64,000 nt of DNA from Cyanoderma ruficeps (GCA_008694505.1 VZDJ01004378.1:2179758-2243757); one strand, 5' to 3'; positions 1-12,528 are shown, counted from the first letter of the stretch. The notes: generated from the letters alone by a model not told the origin. Numbers and translations: made by a program.

Positions 1-167
1 TATCCTGTTTCTGCCTCTACTCCTTGCTGGATGAAGCAAACTGAGCAGCTGCCTCTGGGTGAAGAAGAAAAGTAGCCCCAGCCTGTCCTACCACCATCCA
101 CATTTTCTTTTCCTGTACACGGAAACCCGTCCATCAGTTCATCATAATGTGGTTTTACTTCTGGTAG

Positions 168-422
168 TGTGCAGTTGCTTCAGGATTTGGGATACGATCC
201 CTCAGGGGAGTTTCTACAGCAATATTTTACGTGAGCCTTGTTACCATTCTTTTTTTCATTGTTCTTTTTCCTTTCATAAGCTTCCTTACCTTTTGCTGTG
301 TAAGTAAACGAATAAACACATCAAAGATAAACAGACACTGCAGATACAAGAGAATATTACCCTTAGATGATTACTTTGATAAAATTGAATTGGACTGCCC
401 ACTACAAGAATACATATTTTGA
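168..422 (+). CDS. Weak candidate 3'-terminal coding exon: membrane segment plus short cytoplasmic-like tail
   Basis: The frame is open from just after a TAG at 165-167 to a TGA at 420-422. Seen in the translation: a hydrophobic run of about 25 residues (roughly 225-300, ending in Phe-Cys-Cys), then a basic juncture (Val-Ser-Lys-Arg), then a polar tail whose end is acidic and aromatic (LPLDDYFDKIELDCPLQEY). That is the layout of the last exon of a single-pass type I membrane protein. Upstream is a pyrimidine-rich stretch with AG dinucleotides at 166-167, 173-174 and 182-183 that could serve as splice acceptors. An ATTAAA (430-435) lies 8 bases after the stop and could be a weak polyadenylation signal. 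Against it: the hydrophobic run comes from a T-rich tract, which gives such translations by chance, and I recognise no family. No 5' exon can be seen because the window starts here. Confidence 0.2.
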   Translation, partial: CAVASGFGIRSLRGVSTAIFYVSLVTILFFIVLFPFISFLTFCCVSKRINTSKINRHCRYKRILPLDDYFDKIELDCPLQEYIF

Positions 423-3400
423 ATTACAAATTAAAAGACGCAGTAAGTGATCGATTTCTTGATATATGGAGAAGATATAAACAAGGTGGTCTGCAGCTCT
501 ATAAAGAATTGCTTTTTATGTAATTCTATATATCCTCCCTTGCTCTCACTTTCCATATCCAAGCGAACAAAACAAGGACAGCTGAACTGAATTAGTGAGC
601 ATCCAAAAATATCCAGCCCATCTTTCTTAAAAACACAGAGGGATGTTTCTAGTTTGCCAAAAAAGAAGCAGTATTTTTAATAGTGTGGTCCTCAAATAAA
701 CTGCTTCTTGACTGTCTGAATTACAAACTACTGTCTTAGGGAGATAAAACAAAGAACATGTGAAAATACTGGTGTGTATAGAATGAGCAGCATGGGAATC
801 AGCTGGCAGCCATCTCTATACCGTCCCCCATCATATTTCTACTAATTTTTATTCAAACCAATGGCCTATAAAGTCAAGAGGATTTTGCCAGAGTAAAGTC
901 TCAGTGCCTAGCATGGGATTTGTTAGGTTGTTTTGTTTCACATAAAACTTTTCCTCCTAATTGCCAGTTTGGAGTCATCTGCAGGTATTTATACCTTCCA
1001 AGACCAAGCTGAAATTTTTCCATGGGATTGTGGGTAGAGGAGGCAGCAATGGTAAATCTCATGTTGGGGAATGCAAGAGAAACAAAAAATTTGGAAGCAC
1101 TAGTCATACTGGAATCCAGATACTAATATCAGAAGACATGCTCTCGTGTGGTGTCAGGCTCCTGTGGACACATATTTGAAATACTGAGCCTAGTCATTTA
1201 TTTACAACAAAAACATAGCCAAAGCCAAGTTTCAAAAACCGGCAGGAATCCTAACTGTTGCAAACTTATCTGTGAGCCAGAACAGTGCATGCTTAGGCCA
1301 TATAACAAGTATTTACAAGAGCAAAAATCTTTTCCATCATCTTCAAAGGGAGTTTAGACATCACGTATGAGTGGTTTAAACTGGAAGAAGTCCATGCATA
1401 AAGAAGAGAGAACTTTATGGCTGGCCACGATCATGGAACTTCCCTCTTGCAGGAGAGGATTAAAATAGAACCACCTAGACAAGCAACTACAACGTGTTGC
1501 ATTTGGAGATACCTTCTCACAGATAATACACACACATGCAAATGAATTAAGCAAGAGATTTTGTTGTTTCTATACTGTGATAATTTCTGGTTTTAAATGC
1601 CTAGGTGGTGTTTGGAAACTATGGGCAAAAGGTAACTTGGTAGAATGACAAAACAGATTTGGATTTTGAGGTAGGGCTGGGCAGGGCATTAAAATAAAGT
1701 GGTATCTTCCTACCATATAAATGTAGATACATTTTGAGAGAGAAAAAAAAACAATTAAGTGCTGTAGGCTGAACTAAAGAAACATGTCTCTCTCTTTTTT
1801 ATTTTTTTTAAATAAACAAAAACCCTCCAACCATTGCATCTTGTTCTGTTTTGTTGCCTGCCCAAACACACTTAAAAAAAGACAAGGAAGCCATTGAAGT
1901 GCCATACAAGGCTCATTGGGTAGGCAGGAAAGGTGAAACAATGGCCAGTGCTCAGAGGCCTCCCTTCCAACAAATTAGCCGGGTTTATAGCTTTGAAGGA
2001 CACCTCACACCGATCCTGATGGCAGGGCTGTTTGCCAAGCCTGGGGAAAGAAGATCAAAGGACAGCAGCATTTCAAGAGAAGGAAGCACTGAGCAAGTTC
2101 AAAATCACTGCCCTGTGCCTCCAGGGAAACAAGCCGGCTGGCTTGGTGCACCAGCATAGGAAAAGCTGCACCATCTGATAAAAAAGCATGAGCAAATCAG
2201 ATTGGTCTGAAATACAGGCATATACATCCCTTTTTGCTCTGCTGAAGTGCAAAATACAATTTTGCAATGAATCAGCGACAGTTTTTGGAAGGACTTTTCC
2301 ACTCGCTCCAGCCAGCTGCTAAATGAGACTCTCAAAGAGAAAAGCTGTACAGCTACATCAGACCTGCCAGGCCCCCGGGGCAGAGCCCAGGAGGCTGCCC
2401 CCTCACAAGCTGCAGCACTGGAGGATGCATTTGGGCAGAGATGACAAAACGCCTCACTTTATCCAGTATCCAGCAAGAGCCTGAGAGAAGGAAGGTATGC
2501 AAACCTACAGGAAACTGTATCCTTTCAGAAGTGAAAAGCCCCGGATCAAAGCTTACTTCTGCTATTACCCTGTATCAAAAAATATGCCTGCAATCATGAG
2601 TCAGAGACCTTTAAATATTGTATTATAGGGCCATGTCTTTTGGAAAGTGCTTTTTGGTACTAAATGAATAAAGATATTAGCTTTTTATTTATATATAAAT
2701 GTATTTTATATATATTATATATGTATTTTTATATATATTAATCACTAGTTGATGTATCATGAATTAAAATAAAACTCATGCAATGCATCTGTGGAAAGCT
2801 TCCATATGAAATACAACTGAAAAAGCTAAGAATATTTAGTTAGGAAAGAAAATGAATAAAATTAAATCATAAACCATACAGACCCAAGCACAGCAATTTA
2901 CCTTGTGAAAATTCACAAGCTAATAAAAGAAAATACATTTTGAAAAGAAAATACAGTGCACAAGTGACTGACACTGTCAACAAGACCATTAAATCAACAC
3001 AACAGAGACTAAGACCAGACGATGATGGCAGGAATTAAATCAAAACACCAGCCTGGTTAGAGGATTGAAATTCAGCTATAAGTGAGGCTTTGGACAAGCT
3101 CTTTCTTCAAGGCATAGCTGGAGTGGTACAGTATTATCCCTGCCCCCCAACACTTGTCACCCTGGCCCAGCACAGCCCTCAGAGGAAGCCCACTAAAGTC
3201 CTGCGCCTTTTTTCACAAGTTCATTTCTTTGCCCTTTCAAACAAAGTATCTCCCATTAGTGTAATTCTCCTTGGGCACAGGAGCTGATTAGAGTTATCCA
3301 GTGGAGCTCACACCACCCTGGATGGGAGCAGACCTGTCACAGGAGGGCAATTATGGCTCAGCTGGTCAGCCTGGCCAGCTCTGCCTGCCCACACCGATGT

Positions 3401-6003
3401 CCTCCAGCAGCTCAGCTGTTCATGGAGTGGATATGGAGCTTCAGCCTTCAGAATGCACACTTCTCCCTACTGCCTGCTACATGATACCATGCATTTTCAT
3501 ATAAAAATAGTATGCAGTGCTGTGTGAGACTAAACAGAGGTGGAAAACCACATTGATATTGGAGGGGAAAATCCTTTGTAATATATTACAGATGCAGAAA
3601 TTGTTACTGTCCTAAACATTTTCCATCCTTGCCTTCCGTGCAAAGCTTGAGAACATCTTGAGGATAAACGATTTTTTAGAAGGCCACCAACAGCCCTAAA
3701 TACAATTGGTGGAAGGCAGAAGTCAAAATTATTTTGACCATTTTCTGCTTTATTATGAGTATAAAAAATATGTGAAATATAAGATAGTCTCAAAACATCG
3801 ATCTGGACTGAGTTCCCCAGGCAGAGCTGGGAAAAGGCTAATGTGAGAAAAGAATAATCTGTTTACTACATGTATTGATAAAGCTTTCCTGGCACTGCTG
3901 TGAGAGTTCTAAGGAAAGGGATATGAACAGCTTCTTTTTGAAATACTTCACTAAAATCAGCTTCAGTTTGAATATTCAAACTTTAAAGCAATCTTTTTGT
4001 AGCCAAGCTTGCCTCCAAGAAGAAAAAACCAAACAGGGTAGGGGAAGGAGAAAGGACCTCACAGATGAACTTGGCCATGTGAACTGGAGGCACAGGCTGA
4101 GTATTTTTTGGTACCTATTTGTTTATTGGTAAATAGAAACATGGGAGAAGAGACACAGGTCCTTGCTTAGCTGTTTCATTGCTGAAACTAAAATGCTGAA
4201 CCACATCTTTCCTAATATTCCATAGCAACAGCATGCAAATAGCTCTCACTGGGAGCCAACTAACCTCTCTTTATCAGCTGAGAAAACCAGGCACTTGGAG
4301 AATGCAGTTACTTTTCTCCAAGGTGAAGAGCTCAAGGACTGCAGTGGATAACACTCCAAAGTGTTCATTTTTCCTCCGCTGATTATGAAGAAAGCCTGGA
4401 TTCTTCAGTTTCTACTGTTCTTGTATTTTCACCAAGAAACATTTCATTCCATTCATAAAGAAAAACAAGCAAAGCTCTCAGCTCCCAAACTGGAACATTC
4501 TTGTCAAAGAATTTAACACATTAGACTGGCAAGATTCAGGAGACTTGATGTGAAAGAACACAACTAGGCAGTGATGACAAAAGGGTAGCTTGACAGCTTA
4601 TTGACTGAAAATGGCTTTCACACCAGGAGGAAAAGAATAAACATATTTTTTTGTGTGCCAGATATGAAACACCCAGTAATATAAGTAACTATACAGATGG
4701 CTGACTCTATAGCAGACCTTACAGATAACTGCAGGGTAAAAAAGTAAGTTTTCAGCCACAAAATACTTTTAAAGCATTAGGCCATCATCTAAAGATCGTG
4801 AGGCAGATGGAAAAGTTGCAGACCAAGGACAAGATTTTGAATGCTGAGTCCAGAAAGTCAAGTCCCTCTGAAAAGGCTTGAAGCCCTACTGCTTCTTACT
4901 TCCCTAATGATGCAATTTGGCTTAACAAAACCAATTCTGTCTCCTCAGAAGCCCTGCTTCTGTTATGGCATGCTACATGCCATGACATAATTCTCTGTTC
5001 TATTCTAAACTCAAAAAATAGTTTTGTGCTAGCCTATACAATTTCCCGAAAGTTACACTAGGTCAAGTTCTACACAGCAGAAATGCCCCTGTTCTGAAGT
5101 GCTCTGCTAAATTTTTATCTTTCTCCCTTCTTACTGTTCCTGCCTTTCTATTATGAATTGTTGTTTTCTGATGTGTCAGACTAATTGAATATATGTCATG
5201 CAGAAAGGCAGATTGCTTTTTATTTGCTCTCCTGTCCAGCTGTAACCAATTCCTCTGTCACTCTTCTAAATATTCTCCTTCAATTTTAAAGCTTGGTACA
5301 GCATTTGTGTTGCTCTTAGTGATGTGTGAAATTCTCTCACTCCTTTCTCCTTACCAGCCCCTGGCTACATGCATTAATGCAAAGCAGAAATGTTGGCATA
5401 AGGTACATGATGGAGAGGGCTGTGAATCAGAGTATGAGAATCCCACCTCAAGCCAGTTAGTCCATAAGGAACTTAAATTACAAGATTTACAAGGAATGCA
5501 CTGATTGATCTGAGAAGCTGGATGCTGCCTACTGCTTCAAAAAAACCCTCAAATTACTATTTTTTCAAGGTGTTACCAAGGGATGCATGGTCCATTTATA
5601 GAAGTGCATAACATATTGTGACCCATGACCCAGGCTAAAACTAAACTAAACTAGAAAGTGAAATACTATAAGTCATTTTGCATCAAGACTCAAGAGTCTA
5701 AAATTAAAAAGAATTTTTTTCTCTATAGTTTGCTGCTATTTTTTGGCAATTATGAGCGAAGAGCCACCCTTATACAGAGTGCTTGGAGAGCATCTCTAAG
5801 CAGGCCCTTTCATTCCTTTTTGGGAACCTGAACAACAGCAACCATGATAAAAGCAACTTCAAGTCACAATAAATACATTTTTCCCATTTAATTCATGTTT
5901 TCTCAATACAGTTGGTGTGTAAGAGGTCAGAGGAAAAGAAATTTGTATACTACAGAGATCATGCTGTCAGGTAGCAGATTACAAATATTTTCTATGACTG
6001 TTC
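423..6003. other. Gene-free AT-rich DNA
   Basis: No frame here looks like an exon. The open frames are about 100 codons or shorter, overlap on both strands, and have no recognisable domain. The only obvious structure is the AT-rich tract listed at 2682-2742. A somewhat more GC-rich patch lies around 2340-2420, with no coding signal. It looks like ordinary intronic or intergenic sequence. Confidence 0.6.
2682..2742. repeat. AT-rich low-complexity tract, imperfect (TA)n
   Basis: About 60 bases made almost only of A and T, with several short runs of alternating TA separated by T-rich spacers. It is an interrupted, decayed dinucleotide repeat. No function is implied. Confidence 0.8.
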
Positions 6004-6400
6004 AACAACAATAAAAAGTGTTTCCATGAATACATGAGCAACAAAAGAAAGACTAAGGAGACTCTCCATTTTTTATTAAATGTGGGGGGAAACATAGGGA
6101 CAAAGGATGAGGAAAAGGCCGAGGTACTTAATGCCATCTTTGCCTCAGTCTTTAATAGTAAGACCAGCTGTTCTTTGGGTACCCAATCCCCTGAGCTCAG
6201 AGACAGGGATGGGGAGTAGAATGAAGCCTCTGTAATCCAGGAGGAAATGGGCAATGACCTGCTACACCACTTACACACACAAGTCTATGGGGCTGGATGG
6301 GATCCAACCAAGGGATCCACGGAAGGAGCTGGCGGAACTGCTCACTGAGTCACTTTCCATCATTTACCAGCTAACCAGGGAAGTCCCAGCTGACTGAAAA
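6004..6400 (+). mobile_element. CR1 LINE fragment: ORF2 linker and N-terminal reverse transcriptase, decayed
   Basis: The translation follows the part of CR1 ORF2 between the endonuclease and the reverse transcriptase core. It starts near Asn-Asn-Asn-Lys-Lys-Cys-Phe (6004) and runs through DEEKAEVLNAIFASVF, the Lys-Thr-Ser-Cys block, and a Pro-Glu-Leu-Arg-Asp-Arg-Asp-Gly-Glu block. A TAG stop interrupts at 6217-6219. Reading continues in frame (NEASVIQEEM...DLLHHL) to a frameshift near 6277-6281. After the shift it resumes as KSMGLDGIQPRDPRKELAEL and ends near REVPAD, followed by a TGA where CR1 has Trp. These are the CR1 landmarks KSMGPDGI..., ELAEVL and GEVPADWK as I know the family. The fragment lacks the endonuclease, the catalytic YADD region and the 3' tail. 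It is truncated on both sides and dead. Confidence 0.9.
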
Positions 6401-8429
6401 CTACAGATGGGCTGGGATGAGACTGGCAGAATGGCATGTGCACCAAGCAATTAAAATGAATACAATCTTTTTAGCTTTACCTAAGCTTAGCTGCAACATA
6501 TCTATTTGCAAACATCACCTAGAAAGTCTTATCAAAGACCCTTGTGTAGTACACTATTTTCCTTATAACCAAACCTCTCTTTCTCTCTCTCATTCCCTCA
6601 CCTCTAAATACAGTGTAAAACTCTTAGACGCAGAAACAAGAGAGGAAACTCACAGATGAAAGAAGTCTTCCTGATACACACTGTAATGCTACCATGCAGA
6701 GCAACCAGAGCTTAAAATGTGTTTTTGTTCAAGATTAGCAAAACTCCAGTGAATGTTTCTTTCCTTTATCAGCACTAAAAACATTCCAACAACCTCATGT
6801 CCACAGTTACATATTTTCAAAACAGAGATCTCCTATTAGGCTTGTTTATTATCAGCAAAAAGTAATTTTGCAATATTTTGCTTTCCAGGTCCCCTCCCTC
6901 AAAAGAGCAACCACCAAGCACTGCTGATATCTTTAATTTTTTGAAAAGTTTTACTTTATCCAAACAAGCATGAAAATCAGTTTTCATTCCAATGTTCAAT
7001 GAACTCAAGAGTTAGAGTTACAAAGGACTTTCTTCGTGAAGTTGTTTTTTTCTTTTCAGGTTAAACATATTCTTTTGTATTTAAATTGGGATAGTAGTCA
7101 TGGTTTGGTTTGGTTTTCAAAGCATGGTTCTAATCCAACCACTAAATAAAAAAAATCCAGAACTGAACTGTAGCTAAGTGTGAGCATATGTTAAACTGAG
7201 CACACTGAGACCATGCAGGGCACTGTTGATCTTGAACACTCAAAGGAATTTTATTGAAAGTTCAATGATCTTCAACAGTGACTCCATCAACTGCTTATTA
7301 TCTCAGGACACTTCACGTACAGCAAAATTAAAAAAAGCCCAAGAAAAGTGAGTCTCAACTCAACCTCTTCAACAGCTCCCAGATAAGTTTTTCTGTATCT
7401 TCTCTTAAACTGGCAAAATCTAGTGAATTGGGGAAAAGATGGAGACTACAGGGAAGGAATAGCTTTCTTCAGGGAGTATTCCAGGCTCATCTGCACTATA
7501 CTGAGTCCTTTCTTGGGACAGAAAATCAATTCAGAATGTGAATCTATTAAATATGGGAGTATATAAAAGACAATGAGGGCACTGTGGGGTAAAAAAAAAA
7601 AATAAATAAGACAGTGAATGTTGCCAGCAGTCCCTATTTGCACCAGTGTGCAAAAAGAGGGAAGTTAGGCACCACGAACTGCCCATCTCCAATATATATT
7701 AACATCTGTGTGGCATCTCCTTGGGGCCAAAATCAAACTTAAGACTGGTTACAGAAGGCTCTCCACTGCAGCACCATTCCCCATAGTCCCTCCTCTTCCA
7801 AAACCAAATGTAAGCATTATGAACAGAGGTACTGTCAGCCAGCTAGACACGTTACCAAACGGTATGGTAATCACCTACATATGAAAGGGGGAAGTTGAAG
7901 CCAAGATTTTATAGTATGATTAATGGTTTCTGGGTGTACAGTTCAAGGTACTGTGAAGAAATGCTGAGTTCAGCTTCTAGAGAAAATAAAAAAAAAAAAA
8001 ATCAGGCTCCTTTAACATCCCTTAAGCTAATCCAGCTCTGTGTTCCCCAACCACCATTTTGGGATGCTTGCCATGAGGACCTTGAGAGAACTACCTTCTA
8101 CCTTGGGAAATTAATTAAGCTGCAATATATCACATTTAAAAGCTGGTGTCCTTGCTTCAGGTTGCACTTCGATCTTTGCTCAGCCAGCCTCCGTGGGTGG
8201 GGTGAACGTGCACTTAGAGATGGGAAAAAATAAAAGGTCTTTCCTGAGGGCCTGGACAGGTGAATGAGTTTCTATGAGGTAAGCAAGGGCGTGAGCCCAT
8301 GGGCGTGCTGCAACGGCCCCAGTGCCTGCTCTTCCCCCACCGAGCACACACGGCATCCTGCTGCCAGCATGCCAGGAGGACCATCCCTGCTCACCCTGCA
8401 GCTCACAGCCCGTGCTCCCCCAGCCTCAG

Positions 8430-8538
8430 CAGCCACTGCCACACACTCAGCAGGGACAGGAGGCTGGCTGCCCTCCCCAGTGCCCATACAGCCACTGCCA
8501 CACACTCAGCAGGGACAGGAGGCTGGCTGCCCTCCCCA
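8430..8538. repeat. Two-copy tandem duplication, period 59 bases
   Basis: Positions 8430-8479 and 8489-8538 are identical 50-base segments separated by 9 bases, so the unit repeats with a period of 59. Each copy starts CAGCCACTGCCACACACTCA and ends with GGCTGCCCTCCCCA. Perfect identity means either a recent duplication or a collapsed or expanded minisatellite. The 59-base period is not a multiple of 3, so it would shift frame in any coding sequence. Confidence 0.95.
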
Positions 8539-11174
8539 CCCCAGCAGCCCTGTGTGGAGTGACCTAACCTGAGAGGGGAGCTCGCACCACTTCAGGAGAG
8601 CAGTGGCTCATCTGGAGCAGGGTGGGCCTGGCCTGCCTGTGCTGTGTGACACCGGGCAGACATGGGCAGTGTAGGTCAGCTGATTTGCTGGTGGTGACTG
8701 TGAGGAATGGGGTCCAAAACCACCTGAGAGCATTTGGCCTTTGGCTAGGTCACTGTACGCCTCTGACATACACTCAGTGATCACTCAAACATCAATCAAA
8801 AATTGTTCCCTTTGTGACACAACAGCTGCAGCTTGGTCTTCACAGAGGTCTCTCTGCTCTCCACCTCTGCTTCCCAAACCTGAGACTGTCCTTTGCTCAC
8901 CTTCAGAGCAGCCTTTTCTCTCCAACCATCCAGTATGACTGGCCATCAGGGACTTCTGGCTGAACACCCAACAGAGCAGCTGCCCTCCAGCAACAGTCCA
9001 GTGATACCAAGTGCCCACCTGGACACTGCATGCACTGACCTCCACTACCTTTGCATCCTTGATGGGCTGGGACTCTGAAAGAGGTGAGGAGCACCTTGGA
9101 TGTGCTTGTGAAAGGGGCAGAGATAAGACCAGGTCTGTTTTCATACAAGCCTGTAAGATAAACCAGCAGAAAGGATAAAGGGACAATCTGGACACTGTGA
9201 TGAGTCTGTGCTCAAAGGCTGCTGAACCCATGCTGAAATTCAGGGATTTCAGGGAGCATATGACGGCAAGGAACATTTGTCTCAATCCACTGAGCTTCAA
9301 GTCTCCCCCTCTCCTGACATCTAATATGCCCCTCAAAGTTGATCTCTGTGTGTGTAGGGGCCATATCAGAACTACACTGTTTAGCTGCTCCTGAGGATAC
9401 TTCTGCACCAAAAAGATCTTAAAAGCAAGAAACTCAGCTCACTTCTGTTCTGGCATTGCCTGAATAACAGAAGGCAGCTGGACAAGACGCTTCCTTTGTC
9501 TTAATATTTAACTGCTTGTAGATCTTGGATGTGTTTATGGCTCAGCCTGAAGCACCTGAAAATGTCTGTGTGCTAGGTGCACTAGGCTCATTCAGCAGAG
9601 CCCAGTTTTAAAAGTGAGATGAAGCTCAGCCTTCTTTCTACACTCACAGAAGACACACATTCAGGCTTAAAAAACTGAAACATGGCAATCCTTCTTTTGC
9701 TAACCAAAGATGCAAATCAAATAGCACAGGCAGACCGTTCTCTTTTCTCAGTTCAACATAATTTTCCATGTAGAAAATATTTTATGTGCCTGCTGAATTC
9801 TTTCTTCCATGATACTCTGTTAAACTTTTGATTAAAAGACAAAAATTACAGTACTCTTGCAACAGCTGTTTTCATGTACAGGTGGGTCAAGAATCTTCTT
9901 CATAGCCACAATACCTAGAGTGCAACTATCCACCAAAGAGAAATGTAAATTCCATGAAATTACTGCAGCAGCATTTAAGTGCATAAGCTGCCAAACCATA
10001 CAGAAAGTTAATAGATTTGTTTATGGACCAGACAAGGTTTAATTAAACCAGGCAGCTCTGCAGAACAGTAAATCCTCTCTCTTTTTGTCTTCCCCTCCCC
10101 ATGCCCCCTTTCTTTTCTAGAGTATCTTTCTCCTAGTGGCTTTCCTCTTCCTAATAATCCCATCACAAATGACAGATATGTTATCAGTCATCACTGGGAT
10201 TTGACACATTCTTAATACCTGTCATGACAGCTCTGAAGTCTGCATGTTACTCCATTGTATTCCAAAGGATTTGCAGGAGGTAATGGACACATCAAATACA
10301 AGTCAATGGCTCTGCTTTATTGAATTGCTGAAGGCTTGCAATATAGAAGCAGATGCTTAAAAAAGCCTAATTGTGATCATTCAAAATGACATGCATAGTA
10401 ATTAAATATAAAACAGTATATAATGTGGCATTATGTGTATTGCTGTGCCCAAACAGAGTCTCTCCTGGTACCTTGGGTCTCTGTTTTACTTCAATAGAGA
10501 ACCTAATGCAGAAGCAAGGTGCAAGTCATGGCTAGAACCAGAGTCAACACCAAAGGTGGACACCTGAATTGATACGAAGACAGCAGGATTGTGAAGCGTG
10601 TCACTCACAGCAGCTGTCAATACAGCCAAAGAGTAAATGTGGATGCAGTAAAACATGAGTTTGGAAAGTGTCTTCCTGATGGGGACACAAGGAAAAGACA
10701 GCATCTTATCACTGAGCAATATGGACAAGTAACACCAACTGACAGGTTTTGTATGAGTCCATTGCTAATGCCTGTTGATTTCTGTGGATGTCTTAATATA
10801 GGTAGTTTTGTTTTCTTTCGTTCAAGCCCTCCAAAGAGATGTAACAGATGCAGCACCCCACAGAAAAAATTCAATACAGAGCTCTCCAAGCAGACAAATC
10901 TTCTTTTGCTCAAATTCTAGTATTATTTCAGATTACTCTGGTCATCTGTGTGTAACACTTTTCAGGCACAAAAAAATTATATTTTTTTTAGTGTAATGTT
11001 TCTTCCAAGCCTTAAACTTGCAAAAGGCTTTCTCTCAGTTGAGGCCAGCTGCTGCAAAGCATCATATAGCTACAGTCTCTGCCAACAGCATATGAGCTGC
11101 ATGACAGCAGTGTGCTTTGCCATTAGTAAATGCAATGGCTTGTTGTTCTCAATGCATTTACAATTTTGCACAAA

Positions 11175-11216
11175 AGCAGAAAAACCACCCCCAACAAAAA
11201 CAAAAAACCCACACAG
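11175..11216. repeat. A/C-rich low-complexity patch
   Basis: Runs of A broken by C-rich clusters, including AACAAAAACAAAAAACCC. It is simple-sequence DNA. Similar A/C patches recur at 12491-12528 and 13649-13730. Confidence 0.7.
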
Positions 11217-11419
11217 ATTAGAGACAAAGCAGTCCTGTGTAACTCAAGGCCCTTTCAGCAAGGCAATAAAGCCAAGGCAGAATTGTGAGCTGGAGTCAAA
11301 AGGAAGTGTCCCATTGACATAATGAGCTTTGGAGCAGGTCTGGAGGGAAGAAGACAGGAAAAACACATTCAGCCACCTAAGTGATTTCATGTCGTCTGGA
11401 TAAAATTAGTTAACGAGTA

Positions 11420-11632
11420 TGTAGTGGTTTAAGAGTCTCGAGGCATTGTTTGTATCTACAAGAAATGGACAAGCAAACTGGGATTACTTACAGTGCAATT
11501 TTATTTAGGAGAGATGTAAGGATAAGTTTTGCATCTATCAAGCGCTTGAAAACAAAGTGATGGCATTTAGAGGGGTGGGAATATTGTTCTCAGGATGCAG
11601 CAAATCCTATTCCAGGGATCTAAACCACTGCA
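11420..11632 (-). mobile_element. Probable short solo LTR or terminal-inverted-repeat element
   Basis: The segment begins TGTAGTGGTTTA and ends TAAACCACTGCA. These are inverted copies of one another over 12 bases with one mismatch, and they start with TG and end with CA as retroviral LTRs do. Read on the minus strand it contains AATAAA (within CTAAATAAAATTGCACTG) in the second half, where an LTR polyadenylation signal would lie. From memory, avian ERVL-group LTRs often begin TGTAGTGGTTT. The 213-base length is short for an LTR, and I find no clear target-site duplication: the flanks are GAGTA on the left and ATAAC on the right. An old, internally deleted LTR is the likeliest reading. A non-autonomous DNA transposon or chance are alternatives. 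Confidence 0.45.
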
Positions 11633-12490
11633 ATAACAGCACTGGTCGAGTGTAAGCTCATCTTTCCAGCTGAAGCACTTTCAAAAAAGCTGAAAGGTGA
11701 AGTTTAGTTTAGTAGGCTTCTCACCAGATCAGACACTGCCTGTTCTCGAGTGGCCAGCATAAAAACATACCACAACTAAACATGGTATCATATTTTCTGA
11801 TGATGATCTTATACCAGAGCCTATTACAGATCAAATTCGTACTGTGAGCTGAGCTTGGGTTGCATGGAGGCAAAATCATGGCAGCACAGCCCCACGGAGA
11901 AGTCTCCCAGTAAATATTCCCTTCTGGCTTCAGTCCAAGGAGCATTAGTGCTTCTCCTGCTGCCTACACTCCCCAGTTATTCCTTTCATATACCCTCTCA
12001 GCTGTAAGCAAATCAACATGCCAATCCCTTGGGACACATGGCTTAGCTTATACTTAAGACTTGCCATTCTGCTTTGTGCTTTGGACATTGATTTCCATTG
12101 TCTCAGCTATCACGCAACAAAGGGGCATTTAATTGCTGTCTCATTTAGTCTGGGGGAGAAGAGGAGAACAACTTTTTCCAGCCCTGATTGATGGCAGCCA
12201 TTAGCACCTCCTAGCACAATACTGACTTACTAGAAGCATGATTTACATGTGAAGTTCAGTGCCACACAAGTGAATCAGATTTGCAGCCATGCTTACTTGA
12301 ACAACTTCAGAGACAAAATCTTCACGTGAAATGAATTTGCAGAAATGGTCACCCATTTAAAGAGAAAACTCCAAAGATTAAGGAGGTTTGTTGAAACCTC
12401 CTAGAAACAAAAGAAAGTTTAGCAGAGATCTCACATTTTTTGTTTCACTTGTCAAGTGCTCTACCATGCAGGTGCTTTAACAGTTGTAAA

Positions 12491-12528
12491 GGAAAAAAAA
12501 AACCAAAAAAACAACCGAAAAACCACCC
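12491..12528. repeat. A-rich low-complexity tract
   Basis: A ten-base A run followed by A-rich sequence broken by CC and CG pairs. Simple sequence, possibly the decayed tail of a retroposed copy, although I see no body attached to it. Confidence 0.6.

Larger units (their letters stand above)
6401..11419. other. Gene-free DNA with a GC-richer block near 8250-9150
   Basis: No supported gene. The 8250-9150 part is noticeably richer in G+C than its surroundings, which lengthens open frames on both strands. It holds the tandem duplication listed separately and the longest stop-free frame of the window (minus strand, 8785-9411, 208 codons), which I do not recognise. Short GGTTT repeats occur at about 7101-7116, an A-run at about 7591-7602, and an A/C-rich patch at 11175-11216. 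Confidence 0.55.

Noticed and set aside
5979..6278. 99-codon minus-strand frame
   Set aside because: Antisense shadow of the CR1 reverse-transcriptase fragment.
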